NCBI GenBank assembly: GCA_905479535.1
Contig: CAJQMW010000365.1
Location: 1-13,408 of the forward strand
DNA length: 13,408 nt
Reading direction: 5' to 3'
DNA from: an uncultured Maribacter sp.
GTDB taxonomy: Bacteria > Bacteroidota > Bacteroidia > Flavobacteriales > Flavobacteriaceae
Of the stretch, positions 6,212 through 13,408 are shown in pieces. Position numbers and translations under genes: made by a program. Under the pieces are notes generated by a model that ran no database searches, was not told where the DNA came from, and saw only the letters and a program-made list of their open reading frames with translations. How positions within the stretch are numbered: position 1 is the first letter of the stretch; every line of letters starts with the position of its first letter.

Positions 6212-7503
6212 ATTTCTATAGTCTAAATCATAAAGCCCCAAAAGTATCTTTCAAAGATGCGGTCATAAAGGGAATTGCACCAGATAAAGGATTGTATTTT
6301 CCGGAAAGCATCTCAGCCTTACCCCATTCATTTTTTGAAAAAATAGAAGCACTGTCCGACCACGAAATAGCTTTTAGGGCCATCCATCAGTTTGTGGCTG
6401 ATGATGTTCCTGATGAAAAACTAAAGGAAATCATAGCGAATGTACTGGATTTCGATTTTCCGGTTGTAGAAATCGAGGACAACGTTGCCACTCTGGAACT
6501 TTTTCACGGTCCAACTATGGCATTTAAGGATGTCGGTGCACGTTTTATGGCTAATTGTTTGGGCTATTTTTCCAGAGGAGAGAAAAGTGAGATAACTGTA
6601 CTAGTGGCAACATCGGGTGATACTGGCGGAGCAGTGGCTAACGGATTCTTAGGAGTTGAGGGCGTAAAAGTGGTTATTCTCTACCCTAGTGGAAAGGTGA
6701 GCGATATCCAAGAACGACAATTGACCACTTTGGGTGAGAACATAACGGCATTAGAGGTCGATGGTACCTTTGATGATTGCCAAAAGATGGTGAAGACAGC
6801 ATTTTTAGATGAAGCCCTTTCAAAAAATAGGCGACTTACTTCGGCCAATTCCATAAACGTCGCCCGTTGGTTACCCCAGCTTTTCTATTTTCTATTTGCC
6901 TACAAACAAGCCAAATCAAAGCAGCAGGAAATCATATTTTCCGTACCTAGTGGAAATTTCGGTAATATCTGTGCAGGAATGGTCGCCCAACGCTTGGGCA
7001 TGCCCGTGAAGCATTTTGTGGCTTCCACCAATGTGAACGATACGGTTCCAGCGTTTATGCAGACCGGCAATTATCATCCAAAACCATCTACGCCAACCAT
7101 TTCAAATGCCATGGATGTCGGAGATCCCAGTAATTTTATCCGCATTCGTCATTTATTCAAAGATGATTTTAAAACCCTTTCCGAAAATCTTTCGTCCTAT
7201 ACTTTTTCGGACGACGAAACACAGGAAGCCCTTTTGAAAATTTATAAAAACTCCGGTTATGTTGCCGACCCACACGGTGCGGTAGGTTATTTGGGACTCA
7301 AGAAATATCAGCAGAATCACCCTGAAACTTATGGCATCTTTTTAGAGACCGCCCATCCGGTCAAGTTTCTGGATGTTGTCGAAGAAACGATTGGGCAATC
7401 TTTAGAAATGCCCCCCCAGATTCAAAAAGTTCTAGGCAAGGAAAAGAAGTCCATAGCTGTAAAAAGCTACGAAGAAGTTAAATCGTACCTCTTAAAAAGC
7501 TAG
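6208..7503 (+). CDS. thrC: Threonine synthase
   Basis: ThrC is a pyridoxal-phosphate enzyme (beta/fold type II family) that converts O-phosphohomoserine to threonine, the last pathway step. The PLP lysine is Lys107 in FHGPTMAFKDVG (99-110), the same number as in E. coli. VATSGDTGGAVANGF (133-147) and the phosphate-binding PSGNFGN (247-253) are intact, as are SANSINVARWLPQ (212-224) and the late ETAHPVKF. Length is 431 residues, normal for the shorter bacterial class. The start is TTG. No in-frame ATG exists near it, and NFYSLNHKAPKVSFKDAV aligns with the usual N-terminus of the family, so TTG 6208 is well supported. It lies 34 bases after thrB and completes the thrABC set. Confidence 0.96.
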   Translation: MNFYSLNHKAPKVSFKDAVIKGIAPDKGLYFPESISALPHSFFEKIEALSDHEIAFRAIHQFVADDVPDEKLKEIIANVLDFDFPVVEIEDNVATLELFHGPTMAFKDVGARFMANCLGYFSRGEKSEITVLVATSGDTGGAVANGFLGVEGVKVVILYPSGKVSDIQERQLTTLGENITALEVDGTFDDCQKMVKTAFLDEALSKNRRLTSANSINVARWLPQLFYFLFAYKQAKSKQQEIIFSVPSGNFGNICAGMVAQRLGMPVKHFVASTNVNDTVPAFMQTGNYHPKPSTPTISNAMDVGDPSNFIRIRHLFKDDFKTLSENLSSYTFSDDETQEALLKIYKNSGYVADPHGAVGYLGLKKYQQNHPETYGIFLETAHPVKFLDVVEETIGQSLEMPPQIQKVLGKEKKSIAVKSYEEVKSYLLKS

Positions 7504-7554
7504 CGATTTTACTGAAAACCAAAAAGTCATTATTTTCTTTCAGATTTGCTCTTA

Positions 7555-9165
7555 TCAATCCAACTCCGGCAACACAAAATCATCCAACGGGCTGGTTTTT
7601 TTCATCATCGCTTCAATAGCTTCAGTAGTTCTTGGAGCCGCGGCGGATAAGTTAATAGGACCGTTATCAGTAATCAGAATGTCATCTTCGATACGTACGG
7701 CAATACCCCACCACTTTTTATCACAATCACTACCTTCCGGGATATAAATACCAGGTTCTACCGTAATTACGGTGTTGGGTTTAAAAGGCGCATAAGTACC
7801 TTTGTCATGTACGTCCAAACCTAGATAATGGGAAGTCCCGTGAGGGAAATAGGTTCTTGCTTCACTAAGATCCTTGATTATGCCTAGTTTTAGAAGCCCA
7901 TTGGCCACTACCTCCTTCGCCGCCTTTCCGGGCGCCTGAAAGGGAGCGCCTACAACGCTCGCGTTAATTCCCGCTTCCTGTGCATCATAAACGATATCAT
8001 AAATTGCCTTCTGTTCCGGTGAAAACTTTCCGTTGGCGGGAATGGTTCTGGTAACGTCCGCCGTATAACCATGGTACTCCGCACCTAAGTCCATTAGTAC
8101 CAAATCATTGCCCACTTCTGTTTTATTGTTTTCAATATAATGTAAGATGCAACCATTATTTCCCCCACCAACAATGGAAGGATAGCCCTCATACTCAGCA
8201 CCATATTTTTTATACACATATTCATGTACGCCTTGGATTTCCGTTTCGGACATATTAGGATGCATTGCTTTCATGACCTCGGCTTGGCCAACGGCAGATA
8301 TTTCTACTGCCTTTTTCAAAAGCACCATTTCTTCTTTAGTCTTTGTTTCACGTAAAGTATTCATGATTTCTGCAATGATAGCAGAATCCAAATTGTTCGC
8401 TTGAAGCTCCAATGCAACCTTTTCCTTTATATCGTTTATAAGGTTATCATCTTTAGCTTCTACAAAGCTTTGCAGTAATTCATCATTTTTAAGGTCCTCG
8501 TAATAATTGAGATATCGCCCTAAAGTTTGTGCTACATTAGCCCTATTTTCTACCGTAGTAGATTTAATCATACTGTACAGTTGCTGCCTGGTGGCATTAT
8601 AGTCGGACGGATAATTGGCCTTTTCCTTAAAATTCTTCACTAGATCAAAAAGATCTGCCTCTCCCCTTTTGTCCCTAAAATCATTTTTGAAATCGAAGAA
8701 CAAAACTTTATCGAAATTTTTGAAATCTGTAGTGGAATTTGCGAACTTAACGCCGTTGAATGCCATCTGAAAGCCAAGTTGATTTTTTGCGCCTTCCACT
8801 CCCAACCGTTTTCCATTCCATTGTTCGGCCTTTGGGTCTCTCTCTTGAACATATATTATTTCATTGTACTTTACACCATCTTTTTCCTGATTCTCCGAAA
8901 ATATGAGAAGTACCGAATTGGGTTCCCGGTACCCCGTGAGGTAGTAAAAATCAGGATCTTGGTGATAAATGTAATCCACATCATTGGCACGATTACGCTC
9001 GGCGTTCGCAAAAAATACAGCTACGCTATTGGAAGGCATCATATCCCGAACAGCTTGCCTTCTTTCTTTGTGAAAGTCCGCTGATAAAAAATCCGTTGGT
9101 GCATTTTGAGAGAAAATCAGGGAAACGTAAAAAAGTGCAATGAAAAAAGCTGAAAAAGATTTCAT
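7555..9165 (-). CDS. Secreted M24 aminopeptidase P (Xaa-Pro aminopeptidase)
   Basis: This metallopeptidase is expected to release N-terminal residues preceding proline. Residues 1-20 form a signal peptide (MKSFSAFFIALFYVSLIFSQ, cleavage likely near FSQ-NA) with no lipobox cysteine, so the product should be exported to the periplasm or beyond. The N-terminal domain (about 30-170) is the non-catalytic AMP_N fold. The pita-bread catalytic domain (about 270-520) keeps all five metal ligands of the E. coli PepP scheme: D359 and D370 (MDLGAEYHGYTADVTR), H446 (HGTSHYLGLDVHD), E470 (VEPGIYIP) and E493 (RIEDDILIT). The auxiliary histidines H442 and H453 are also present. At 536 residues it is longer than E. 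coli PepP because of the signal peptide and a helical linker. It is convergent with thrC across a 51-base gap with no clear terminator. Confidence 0.93.
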   Translation of the reverse strand: MKSFSAFFIALFYVSLIFSQNAPTDFLSADFHKERRQAVRDMMPSNSVAVFFANAERNRANDVDYIYHQDPDFYYLTGYREPNSVLLIFSENQEKDGVKYNEIIYVQERDPKAEQWNGKRLGVEGAKNQLGFQMAFNGVKFANSTTDFKNFDKVLFFDFKNDFRDKRGEADLFDLVKNFKEKANYPSDYNATRQQLYSMIKSTTVENRANVAQTLGRYLNYYEDLKNDELLQSFVEAKDDNLINDIKEKVALELQANNLDSAIIAEIMNTLRETKTKEEMVLLKKAVEISAVGQAEVMKAMHPNMSETEIQGVHEYVYKKYGAEYEGYPSIVGGGNNGCILHYIENNKTEVGNDLVLMDLGAEYHGYTADVTRTIPANGKFSPEQKAIYDIVYDAQEAGINASVVGAPFQAPGKAAKEVVANGLLKLGIIKDLSEARTYFPHGTSHYLGLDVHDKGTYAPFKPNTVITVEPGIYIPEGSDCDKKWWGIAVRIEDDILITDNGPINLSAAAPRTTEAIEAMMKKTSPLDDFVLPELD

Positions 9166-9306
9166 AAGATGATTTTTAGATAGCGTCCAAATTAGGAATT
9201 ATATACTTCCGTGCATGTTAAAGAACGGAAAAAATACCATTCCGGTTTACAAATTTCTAAACAAGAATATCCGTTTAGCCCGAATAATAACTAAAAATAG
9301 GTAAGC

Positions 9307-9337
9307 TTTCCTATCCTTAAATTATTCAATAGCTTTG
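9307..9337 (+). promoter_or_regulatory. Probable promoter of the gcvT unit
   Basis: TAGCTTTG (9330-9337) is a perfect TAnnTTTG -7 element. TTTC (9307-9310), one base off TTTG, lies exactly 19 bases upstream. The start of transcription would fall near 9344, giving a leader of about 80 bases before gcvT. Confidence 0.6.
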
Positions 9338-9347
9338 CACCATTGAA

Positions 9348-9414
9348 AGTGCAAATTCAAATATCAAGTGCAAGTGCAAGTCTTATCATGAACCTGAAAC
9401 GACAAACCTGAAAC
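9348..9414. repeat. Short direct repeats in the gcvT leader
   Basis: CAAGTG is repeated in tandem from 9365 (caagtgcaagtgcaagt), with a further agtgcaa at about 9348. AACCTGAAAC then occurs at 9391-9400 and again at 9405-9414, a 14-base period. All lie in the transcribed leader expected from the 9330 promoter. The 258-base gap between the peptidase and gcvT holds these repeats and the promoter and no gene. Confidence 0.55.
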
Positions 9415-9423
9415 CTTTTTTAT

Positions 9424-10509
9424 ATGAAAAATACAGCCCTCACCACCATACACGAGGCCCTTGGCGCAAAAATGGTACCTTTCGCCGGTTACAATATGCC
9501 CGTTTCCTATGAGGGGGTAAATGCCGAACATGAAACTGTTAGAAAAGGCGTGGGGGTTTTTGATGTTTCCCATATGGGCGAGTTTCTAATAAGCGGTCCA
9601 AACGCGTTGAACTTGATCCAAAAGGTAACTTCCAATGATGCGTCCAAATTGACTGTTGGGAAAGCGCAGTATAGCTGTTTGCCCAATGAAAATGGTGGAA
9701 TTGTAGATGACCTTATTGTTTATAGAATCAAAGAAGAGCAATATCTGTTGGTCGTAAATGCCAGTAATATCGAAAAGGACTGGAACCATATCTCCAAATA
9801 CGATATGGAATTCAGTGCCGAGATGCGCAATATCTCAGAAAACTATTCTCTCTTGGCCATACAGGGTCCAAAAGCAGTGGAGGCCATGCAATCCTTGACT
9901 TCTATAAATTTAGCGGATATCAACTTCTACAATTTCGAAGTGGCCGATTTTGCTGGTATAGAACATGTCATCATTTCCGCTACAGGGTATACAGGCTCTG
10001 GAGGTTTCGAAATTTATTGTAAAAACGAGGATGTTAAACAGGTGTGGGACAAAGTTTTTGAAGCTGGGGCAGATTTTGGAATTAAACCAATAGGATTGGC
10101 AGCACGTGACACCCTAAGGTTGGAAATGGGGTATTGTTTATACGGCAACGATATCAACGATACCACATCACCCTTTGAGGCAGGTCTAGGATGGATCACC
10201 AAATTTACCAAGGACTTTGTGAATAGCGAGGAATTGGCCAAGGAAAAAGCCCATGGGCCAAAGCGCAAACTAATTGCTTTTGAATTGGACGAAAGAGGTG
10301 TTCCACGTCACGATTACGACATTGTTGACGGACAAGGCAAGAAGATAGGGGTAGTAACTTCAGGTACCATGTCCCCATCCTTGGGGAAAGGGATAGGTTT
10401 GGGATATGTTCCCATTATTTTTTCAGAAGTGGGAAGTAAAATCCAAATTCAGATACGCAAAAACGCTGTTCCGGCAACTGTGGTAAAACTCCCATTCTAT
10501 AAAGCATAA
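9424..10509 (+). CDS. gcvT: Glycine cleavage system T protein (aminomethyltransferase)
   Basis: GcvT moves the methylene group from the aminomethyl-lipoyl H protein to tetrahydrofolate, releasing ammonia and giving 5,10-methylene-THF; it acts in the cytosolic glycine cleavage complex. The folate-binding domain has VPFAGYNMPVSYEG (18-31), GVGVFDVSHMGEF (42-54) and GGIVDDLIVY (91-100), whose acidic pair holds the catalytic Asp. ATGYTGSGGFEIY and GLAARDTLRLEMGYCLYGND follow in the middle, and the C-terminal barrel carries VTSGTMSPSLGKGIGLGYV. The 361-residue length is normal. ATG 9424 puts the first conserved block at the usual spacing. gcvH and gcvP are not here, so the T protein is encoded apart from them. 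Its stop overlaps the next start by one base (TAATG). Confidence 0.96.
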   Translation: MKNTALTTIHEALGAKMVPFAGYNMPVSYEGVNAEHETVRKGVGVFDVSHMGEFLISGPNALNLIQKVTSNDASKLTVGKAQYSCLPNENGGIVDDLIVYRIKEEQYLLVVNASNIEKDWNHISKYDMEFSAEMRNISENYSLLAIQGPKAVEAMQSLTSINLADINFYNFEVADFAGIEHVIISATGYTGSGGFEIYCKNEDVKQVWDKVFEAGADFGIKPIGLAARDTLRLEMGYCLYGNDINDTTSPFEAGLGWITKFTKDFVNSEELAKEKAHGPKRKLIAFELDERGVPRHDYDIVDGQGKKIGVVTSGTMSPSLGKGIGLGYVPIIFSEVGSKIQIQIRKNAVPATVVKLPFYKA

Positions 10510-11423
10510 TGGTAGAATTCCAAAAAATCATCAACTCCATCACCAAGCGAGCCAACAAAAGTACCGATCGGGGAAACGTGGCGACTTATATTCCCGAGTT
10601 GGCACGCGTAAGCAACCAGAAATTTGGCATTCACTTATTGGACATTAAAAAGTCCAATTTTTCAGCAGGTGATGTTGCTGAAAAGTTTTCTGTACAAAGT
10701 ATTTCCAAGGTTATTACACTCTCTATGGCCATGGGCCTTATTGGCGAAAAGGTTTGGCAACGTGTAGACGTAGAACCTTCAGGGGATCCCTTTAATCATT
10801 TGTCCCTACTGGAGCAAGAGAACGGAATTCCCAGAAACCCCTTAATCAATGCAGGTGCCATTGTAATTGCGGATATCCTGGTCTCTCAACTAAAAGACCC
10901 CAAGGAAGAGTTTTTAAGCTATATCCGTAAGTTAGCGGATGACGAGACCATTTCTTTTAATTCAAAAGTGGCGAAATCAGAGAAAATCACAGGTTTCAGA
11001 AACTATGCCGCCGCCAATCTTTTGAAGTCCTATGGAAATTTAAAAAATGATGTGGAAGTAGTGTTGGACTTCTATTTTCATCAATGCTCATTGGAACTAA
11101 ATTGTGAACAGTTGTGCAAAACCTTCTATTTTTTAATCAACAGGGGAGAGTGCCAAAGAGGCAATACCTTTTTGACTACCAGTCAGGTTAAGCGGATTAA
11201 TTCGTTAATGCTTACCTGTGGCTTCTATGACGAGGCAGGTGAATTTGCCTTTAGGGTAGGTTTACCGGGTAAAAGCGGTGTGGGCGGGGGCATCGTCGCA
11301 TTGTTACCCAAGGAGTACTGTGTTGCCACATGGTCGCCAGGTCTAAACAAGAAAGGAAATTCAGCTCTCGGGATGATGGCCTTGGAGCATTTAACCACTG
11401 AAACCGGATTATCTATTTTTTAA
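10509..11423 (+). CDS. glsA: Glutaminase
   Basis: This enzyme hydrolyses glutamine to glutamate and ammonia. It belongs to the serine-dependent beta-lactamase-fold glutaminases (GlsA family, as E. coli YbaS/YneH). The catalytic SxxK is FSVQSISKV, with Ser64 and Lys67. NPLINAGAI (110-118), the GNTFLTT region (218-224) and PGKSGVGGGIVALLP (253-267) are conserved family blocks. The length, 304 residues, is typical. There is no signal peptide, so it is cytosolic. ATG 10509 overlaps the gcvT stop by one base, which suggests coupled translation. Both GcvT and glutaminase release ammonia, but I see no sequence basis for a direct partnership. The TAA stop is followed at once, in the same frame, by the next gene. 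Confidence 0.95.
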   Translation: MVEFQKIINSITKRANKSTDRGNVATYIPELARVSNQKFGIHLLDIKKSNFSAGDVAEKFSVQSISKVITLSMAMGLIGEKVWQRVDVEPSGDPFNHLSLLEQENGIPRNPLINAGAIVIADILVSQLKDPKEEFLSYIRKLADDETISFNSKVAKSEKITGFRNYAAANLLKSYGNLKNDVEVVLDFYFHQCSLELNCEQLCKTFYFLINRGECQRGNTFLTTSQVKRINSLMLTCGFYDEAGEFAFRVGLPGKSGVGGGIVALLPKEYCVATWSPGLNKKGNSALGMMALEHLTTETGLSIF

Positions 11424-12245
11424 TTGGAAAACAAGAAAATTTTAATCCTGGGAGGAAGCGGTTTTTTGGGTCATGCTTTTTATAAAGAGCTATGCAATTA
11501 CTTCAATACCTATGGCACTTATTACAGCAAAAAACACCTTTTTGAGTCCAACAAGCAATTTTTAAGGTATGATGTGGAAGAGGACGATATTTTTCAAGTT
11601 CTAAAGACGATCAAACCACAAGTTATTATCTCGGCCCTTATGGGAAATTTTGCGGCGCAAGTTGTTGCACATCAACATATCGTTGAATATTTAAATCAAA
11701 ATGATTGCCGTCTGTATTTTATATCATCGGCAAACGTGTTCGACTATTACAGTAAATATCCTTCCTACGAAAATGACAAGACCTTATCGGAGAGTGTTTA
11801 CGGACGGCTTAAAATTAAGATCGAAAACATGTTACTCCGTTTACCAAAGGAAAAAATGGGAATTCTAAGGGTTCCCATGGTTTTTGGAAACAGTTCGCCC
11901 CGCATAAAAGAAATGAAGAACCTGATCATTAACAATGAACCCGTAGAAGTGTTTCCTAACCTTGTCCTTAATGTGACCAATGACGATAAATTAACGCAAC
12001 AAATTCATTATCTTCTTAACAGGAACAAAACTGGTATCTACCATTTGGGAAGTAATGATTTGGTACATCATGAAGATTTCATAAAAGACGTTTTGGAGCG
12101 GGTAGGTAATTTTAATCCCTTATTAAAAAGAGTGTACACCACTAATGAAGAAAGGTATCTTGCTGTTTTACCCAAGGTAAATAAACTACCAAAAAATTTA
12201 CAGTTTACCTATCAAGATATTATAGAACACCATATTTTAAATTAA
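11424..12245 (+). CDS. SDR-family NAD(P)-dependent sugar-nucleotide epimerase/reductase-like protein (RmlD type)
   Basis: This is an extended short-chain dehydrogenase with a Rossmann fold. The nucleotide-binding loop is LGGSGFLG (9-16). The catalytic Tyr/Lys pair is YGRLK (Y126, K130), and the active-site serine block is ISSANVFDYY (100-109). The overall plan, including LRVPMVFG (about 148-155) and the short 273-residue length, resembles RmlD-like dTDP-4-dehydrorhamnose reductases. The substrate is unknown: no rml or other sugar-nucleotide gene is nearby. It starts at TTG with no gap after glsA and in the same frame, so only one TAA separates the two. The N-terminus MENKKILILGG fits the family and makes this TTG the only sensible start. 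It is probably cotranscribed with glsA and gcvT. The family call is firm and the specific function is not. Confidence 0.85.
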   Translation: MENKKILILGGSGFLGHAFYKELCNYFNTYGTYYSKKHLFESNKQFLRYDVEEDDIFQVLKTIKPQVIISALMGNFAAQVVAHQHIVEYLNQNDCRLYFISSANVFDYYSKYPSYENDKTLSESVYGRLKIKIENMLLRLPKEKMGILRVPMVFGNSSPRIKEMKNLIINNEPVEVFPNLVLNVTNDDKLTQQIHYLLNRNKTGIYHLGSNDLVHHEDFIKDVLERVGNFNPLLKRVYTTNEERYLAVLPKVNKLPKNLQFTYQDIIEHHILN

Positions 12246-12267
12246 TTTAATAGAATAATTTTAGCAC

Positions 12268-12555
12268 ATGGAAAAATTCACGGACAAGCAAATAGAAGAT
12301 TACTTAAGCCAATTGGAAGGTTGGGAATATGTTGACGGCGCCATTGAAACTACTTTTGAATTCAAGGATTTTAAGGAGGCATTTTCAGTAATGACCCGTA
12401 TCGCATTTGAGTGCGAAGCACAAGGGCATCATCCGGATTGGAGCAATGTATATAAAACCGTAAATATTCGCTTAAGTACGCACGATGCCAACGGAGTAAC
12501 CGAAAAGGATTTTGTACTGGCAAGGAGTATTGAAGAAATTGTTGAGAGTGATTAA
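12268..12555 (+). CDS. phhB: Pterin-4a-carbinolamine dehydratase (4a-hydroxytetrahydrobiopterin dehydratase)
   Basis: PCD/DCoH-family enzymes dehydrate 4a-hydroxytetrahydropterin so the pterin cofactor of aromatic amino acid hydroxylases can be recycled. The 95-residue length is exactly that of the family. The signature EAQGHHPDW (50-58) supplies the catalytic His54 and His55. LSTHDANGVTEKDF (69-82) supplies the third His (72) and a conserved Asp (81). WEYVDGAIETTFEFKDF is the usual N-terminal block. No hydroxylase gene is in the window, so the partner is elsewhere or the enzyme has another role, as in many bacteria. It lies 22 bases after the epimerase-like gene in the same direction and is likely the last gene of the gcvT unit. 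Confidence 0.95.
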   Translation: MEKFTDKQIEDYLSQLEGWEYVDGAIETTFEFKDFKEAFSVMTRIAFECEAQGHHPDWSNVYKTVNIRLSTHDANGVTEKDFVLARSIEEIVESD

Positions 12556-12565
12556 TAAGAGTTTA

Positions 12566-12588
12566 AGGTTTTAAGCTCGAGGTTTTAA
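12566..12588. repeat. AGGTTTTAA direct repeat, 14-base period
   Basis: AGGTTTTAA occurs at 12566-12574 and again at 12580-12588, just after phhB. The 14-base period is the same as that of the AACCTGAAAC pair before gcvT. Confidence 0.5.
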
Positions 12589-12615
12589 AAATTAATCTCC
12601 TTTTAAATCCATCGA
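12577..12615. other. Imperfect inverted repeat between phhB and yebC
   Basis: TCGAGG-T-TTTAAAA (12577-12590) pairs with TTTTAAA-T-CC-a-TCGA (12601-12615) around the 10-base loop attaatctcc. That gives 13 pairs with one T-T mismatch and one bulged A. It could end or stabilise the gcvT-phhB transcript, although no T-run follows. The rest of this 155-base gap shows no clear promoter for yebC. Confidence 0.45.
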
Positions 12616-12710
12616 CCTTAGAGTTTCAGTTGGGATATGCGCAAAATAATCAAATTATAAACTCCTGAACTTTTTGCTAAATTTACCGCCACTTAATTTA
12701 ATCAAATATT

Positions 12711-13408
12711 ATGGGAAGAGCTTTTGAGTTCCGAAAAGCACGTAAGATGAAACGGTGGTCAGCCATGTCCAAAGCGTTTACTAGAATTGGCAAGGATATT
12801 GTCATGGCCGTAAAAGAAGGTGGTCCAGATCCAGATTCCAATGCAAGACTAAGGGCCGTCATTCAAAACGCCAAGTCCGTGAACATGCCAAAGGACAATG
12901 TAGAGCGAGCCATTAAAAGGGCGAGCGATAAAAGTCTGGGTGATTACAAAGAAGTTCTTTTTGAAGGTTATGCGCCCCATGGTATAGCCATTTTAATTGA
13001 AACCGCAACGGACAACAATACGAGAACCGTTGCCAATGTCAGAAGTTATTTTAATAAATGCAATGGTAGTCTAGGCACTTCAGGTTCTGTTGAATTTATG
13101 TTTGATCATACGTGTAACTTCAGAATTCCTGCGGAGGGTATCGACCCTGAAGAACTGGAACTAGAAATGATCGACTACGGAGCAGAAGAAGTTTTTGTTG
13201 ATGAGGACGGCATCTTGATCTATGCTCCTTTCGAAAGTTTCGGGGCCATACAAAAAGAACTGGAAAACAGGGAGATTGAAATTCTATCCTCAGGATTTGA
13301 ACGCATTCCACAAGTTACCAAGGCCTTAAGTGAAGAGGAAGCCGCGGATGTAGAAAAATTACTTGAGAAAATAGAAGAGGACGATGATGTACAGAACGTA
13401 TACCACAC
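12711..13408 (+). CDS. yebC: YebC/PmpR/TACO1-family protein, 3' end cut by the window
   Basis: The frame runs from ATG 12711 to the last base with no stop, giving 232 complete codons. The family's usual length is about 235-245, so only a few residues are missing. The N-terminus MGRAFEFRKARKMKRWSAMS is the Bacteroidota form of the GHSKWxxIKHKK motif. It is followed by RIGKDIVMAVKEGGPDPDSN, LRAVIQNAKSVNMPKDNVERAI and YEGYAP-type sequence (FEGYAPHGIAILIETATDNN). The acidic C-terminus (EKLLEKIEEDDDVQNVYH) is also typical. Family members have been described as DNA-binding regulators (PmpR) and, more recently, as ribosome-associated translation factors related to mitochondrial TACO1. The sequence does not decide between these roles. 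It is probably transcribed separately from phhB, 155 bases away. Confidence 0.93.
   Translation, partial: MGRAFEFRKARKMKRWSAMSKAFTRIGKDIVMAVKEGGPDPDSNARLRAVIQNAKSVNMPKDNVERAIKRASDKSLGDYKEVLFEGYAPHGIAILIETATDNNTRTVANVRSYFNKCNGSLGTSGSVEFMFDHTCNFRIPAEGIDPEELELEMIDYGAEEVFVDEDGILIYAPFESFGAIQKELENREIEILSSGFERIPQVTKALSEEEAADVEKLLEKIEEDDDVQNVYH

Noticed and set aside
7504..7554. CTGAAA (7512-7517) ... TTTCAG (7538-7543) as a bidirectional terminator between thrC and the aminopeptidase
   Set aside because: The stem is only 6 A/T-rich pairs with a 20-base loop and no T-run next to it, too weak to call.
8779..9084. Plus-strand hydrophobic frame (101 codons) inside the aminopeptidase gene
   Set aside because: It looks membrane-like but is antisense to the N-terminal domain of a full-length peptidase; the composition is a by-product.
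9365..9381. CAAGTG tandem as a CRISPR or phase-variation tract
   Set aside because: There are only about three 6-base units, with no spacers, and it lies outside any coding frame.
12678..12685. TAAATTTA as a -7 promoter element for yebC
   Set aside because: It lacks the final G of TAnnTTTG and has no TTTG 19-21 bases upstream; such sequences are common in A/T-rich gaps.

Overview
The window reads as a chromosomal segment of a marine-type Flavobacteriaceae (phylum Bacteroidota). The evidence is the protein sequences, a moderate-to-low GC content, the Bacteroidota promoter form TTTG-N19-TAnnTTTG (clear before the threonine operon, near-consensus before gcvT), little sign of Shine-Dalgarno sequences, and G/C-rich palindromic intergenic repeats. 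All but one of the genes have recognisable housekeeping families. There is no tRNA, rRNA, CRISPR array, phage or insertion sequence.

Left edge (1-250): a broken clpC. Bases 70-195 encode the C-terminal tail of a ClpC-type AAA+ unfoldase on the plus strand and end at a good intrinsic terminator. Bases 1-74 encode an internal ClpC segment on the MINUS strand. The two pieces meet head to head near base 70 with the intervening coding sequence missing. This is an inversion junction, most simply an amplification or assembly chimera at a contig end. Next comes a small SpoIIAA/STAS-like protein (398-799), convergent with nnr (833-2374, minus), the bifunctional NAD(P)HX repair enzyme.

Threonine operon (2428-7503): a consensus promoter, a short Thr-rich leader ORF (2476-2568) overlapping competing hairpins, then thrA (fused aspartate kinase/homoserine dehydrogenase), thrB and thrC. 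Together these take aspartate to threonine, with the separate asd step not in the window. The leader looks like an attenuation-type threonine sensor and is the most interesting element here. The thrA-thrB gap holds two G/C-rich palindromic repeats. A 13-codon mini-ORF links the thrB stop to the TTG start of thrC.

Right half: a secreted M24 Xaa-Pro aminopeptidase (minus, 7555-9165) converges on thrC. A divergent unit follows: gcvT, glsA, an SDR epimerase/reductase and a pterin-4a-carbinolamine dehydratase (9424-12555). It is packed with a 1-nt overlap, a 0-nt gap and a 22-nt gap, so it is probably one transcript. The window ends inside a YebC/TACO1-family gene (from 12711), only a few codons short of its expected end.

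I found no convincing wholly new system. The points worth follow-up are the threonine leader, the clpC inversion junction, the composite repeats and the unusual stop-start arrangements.
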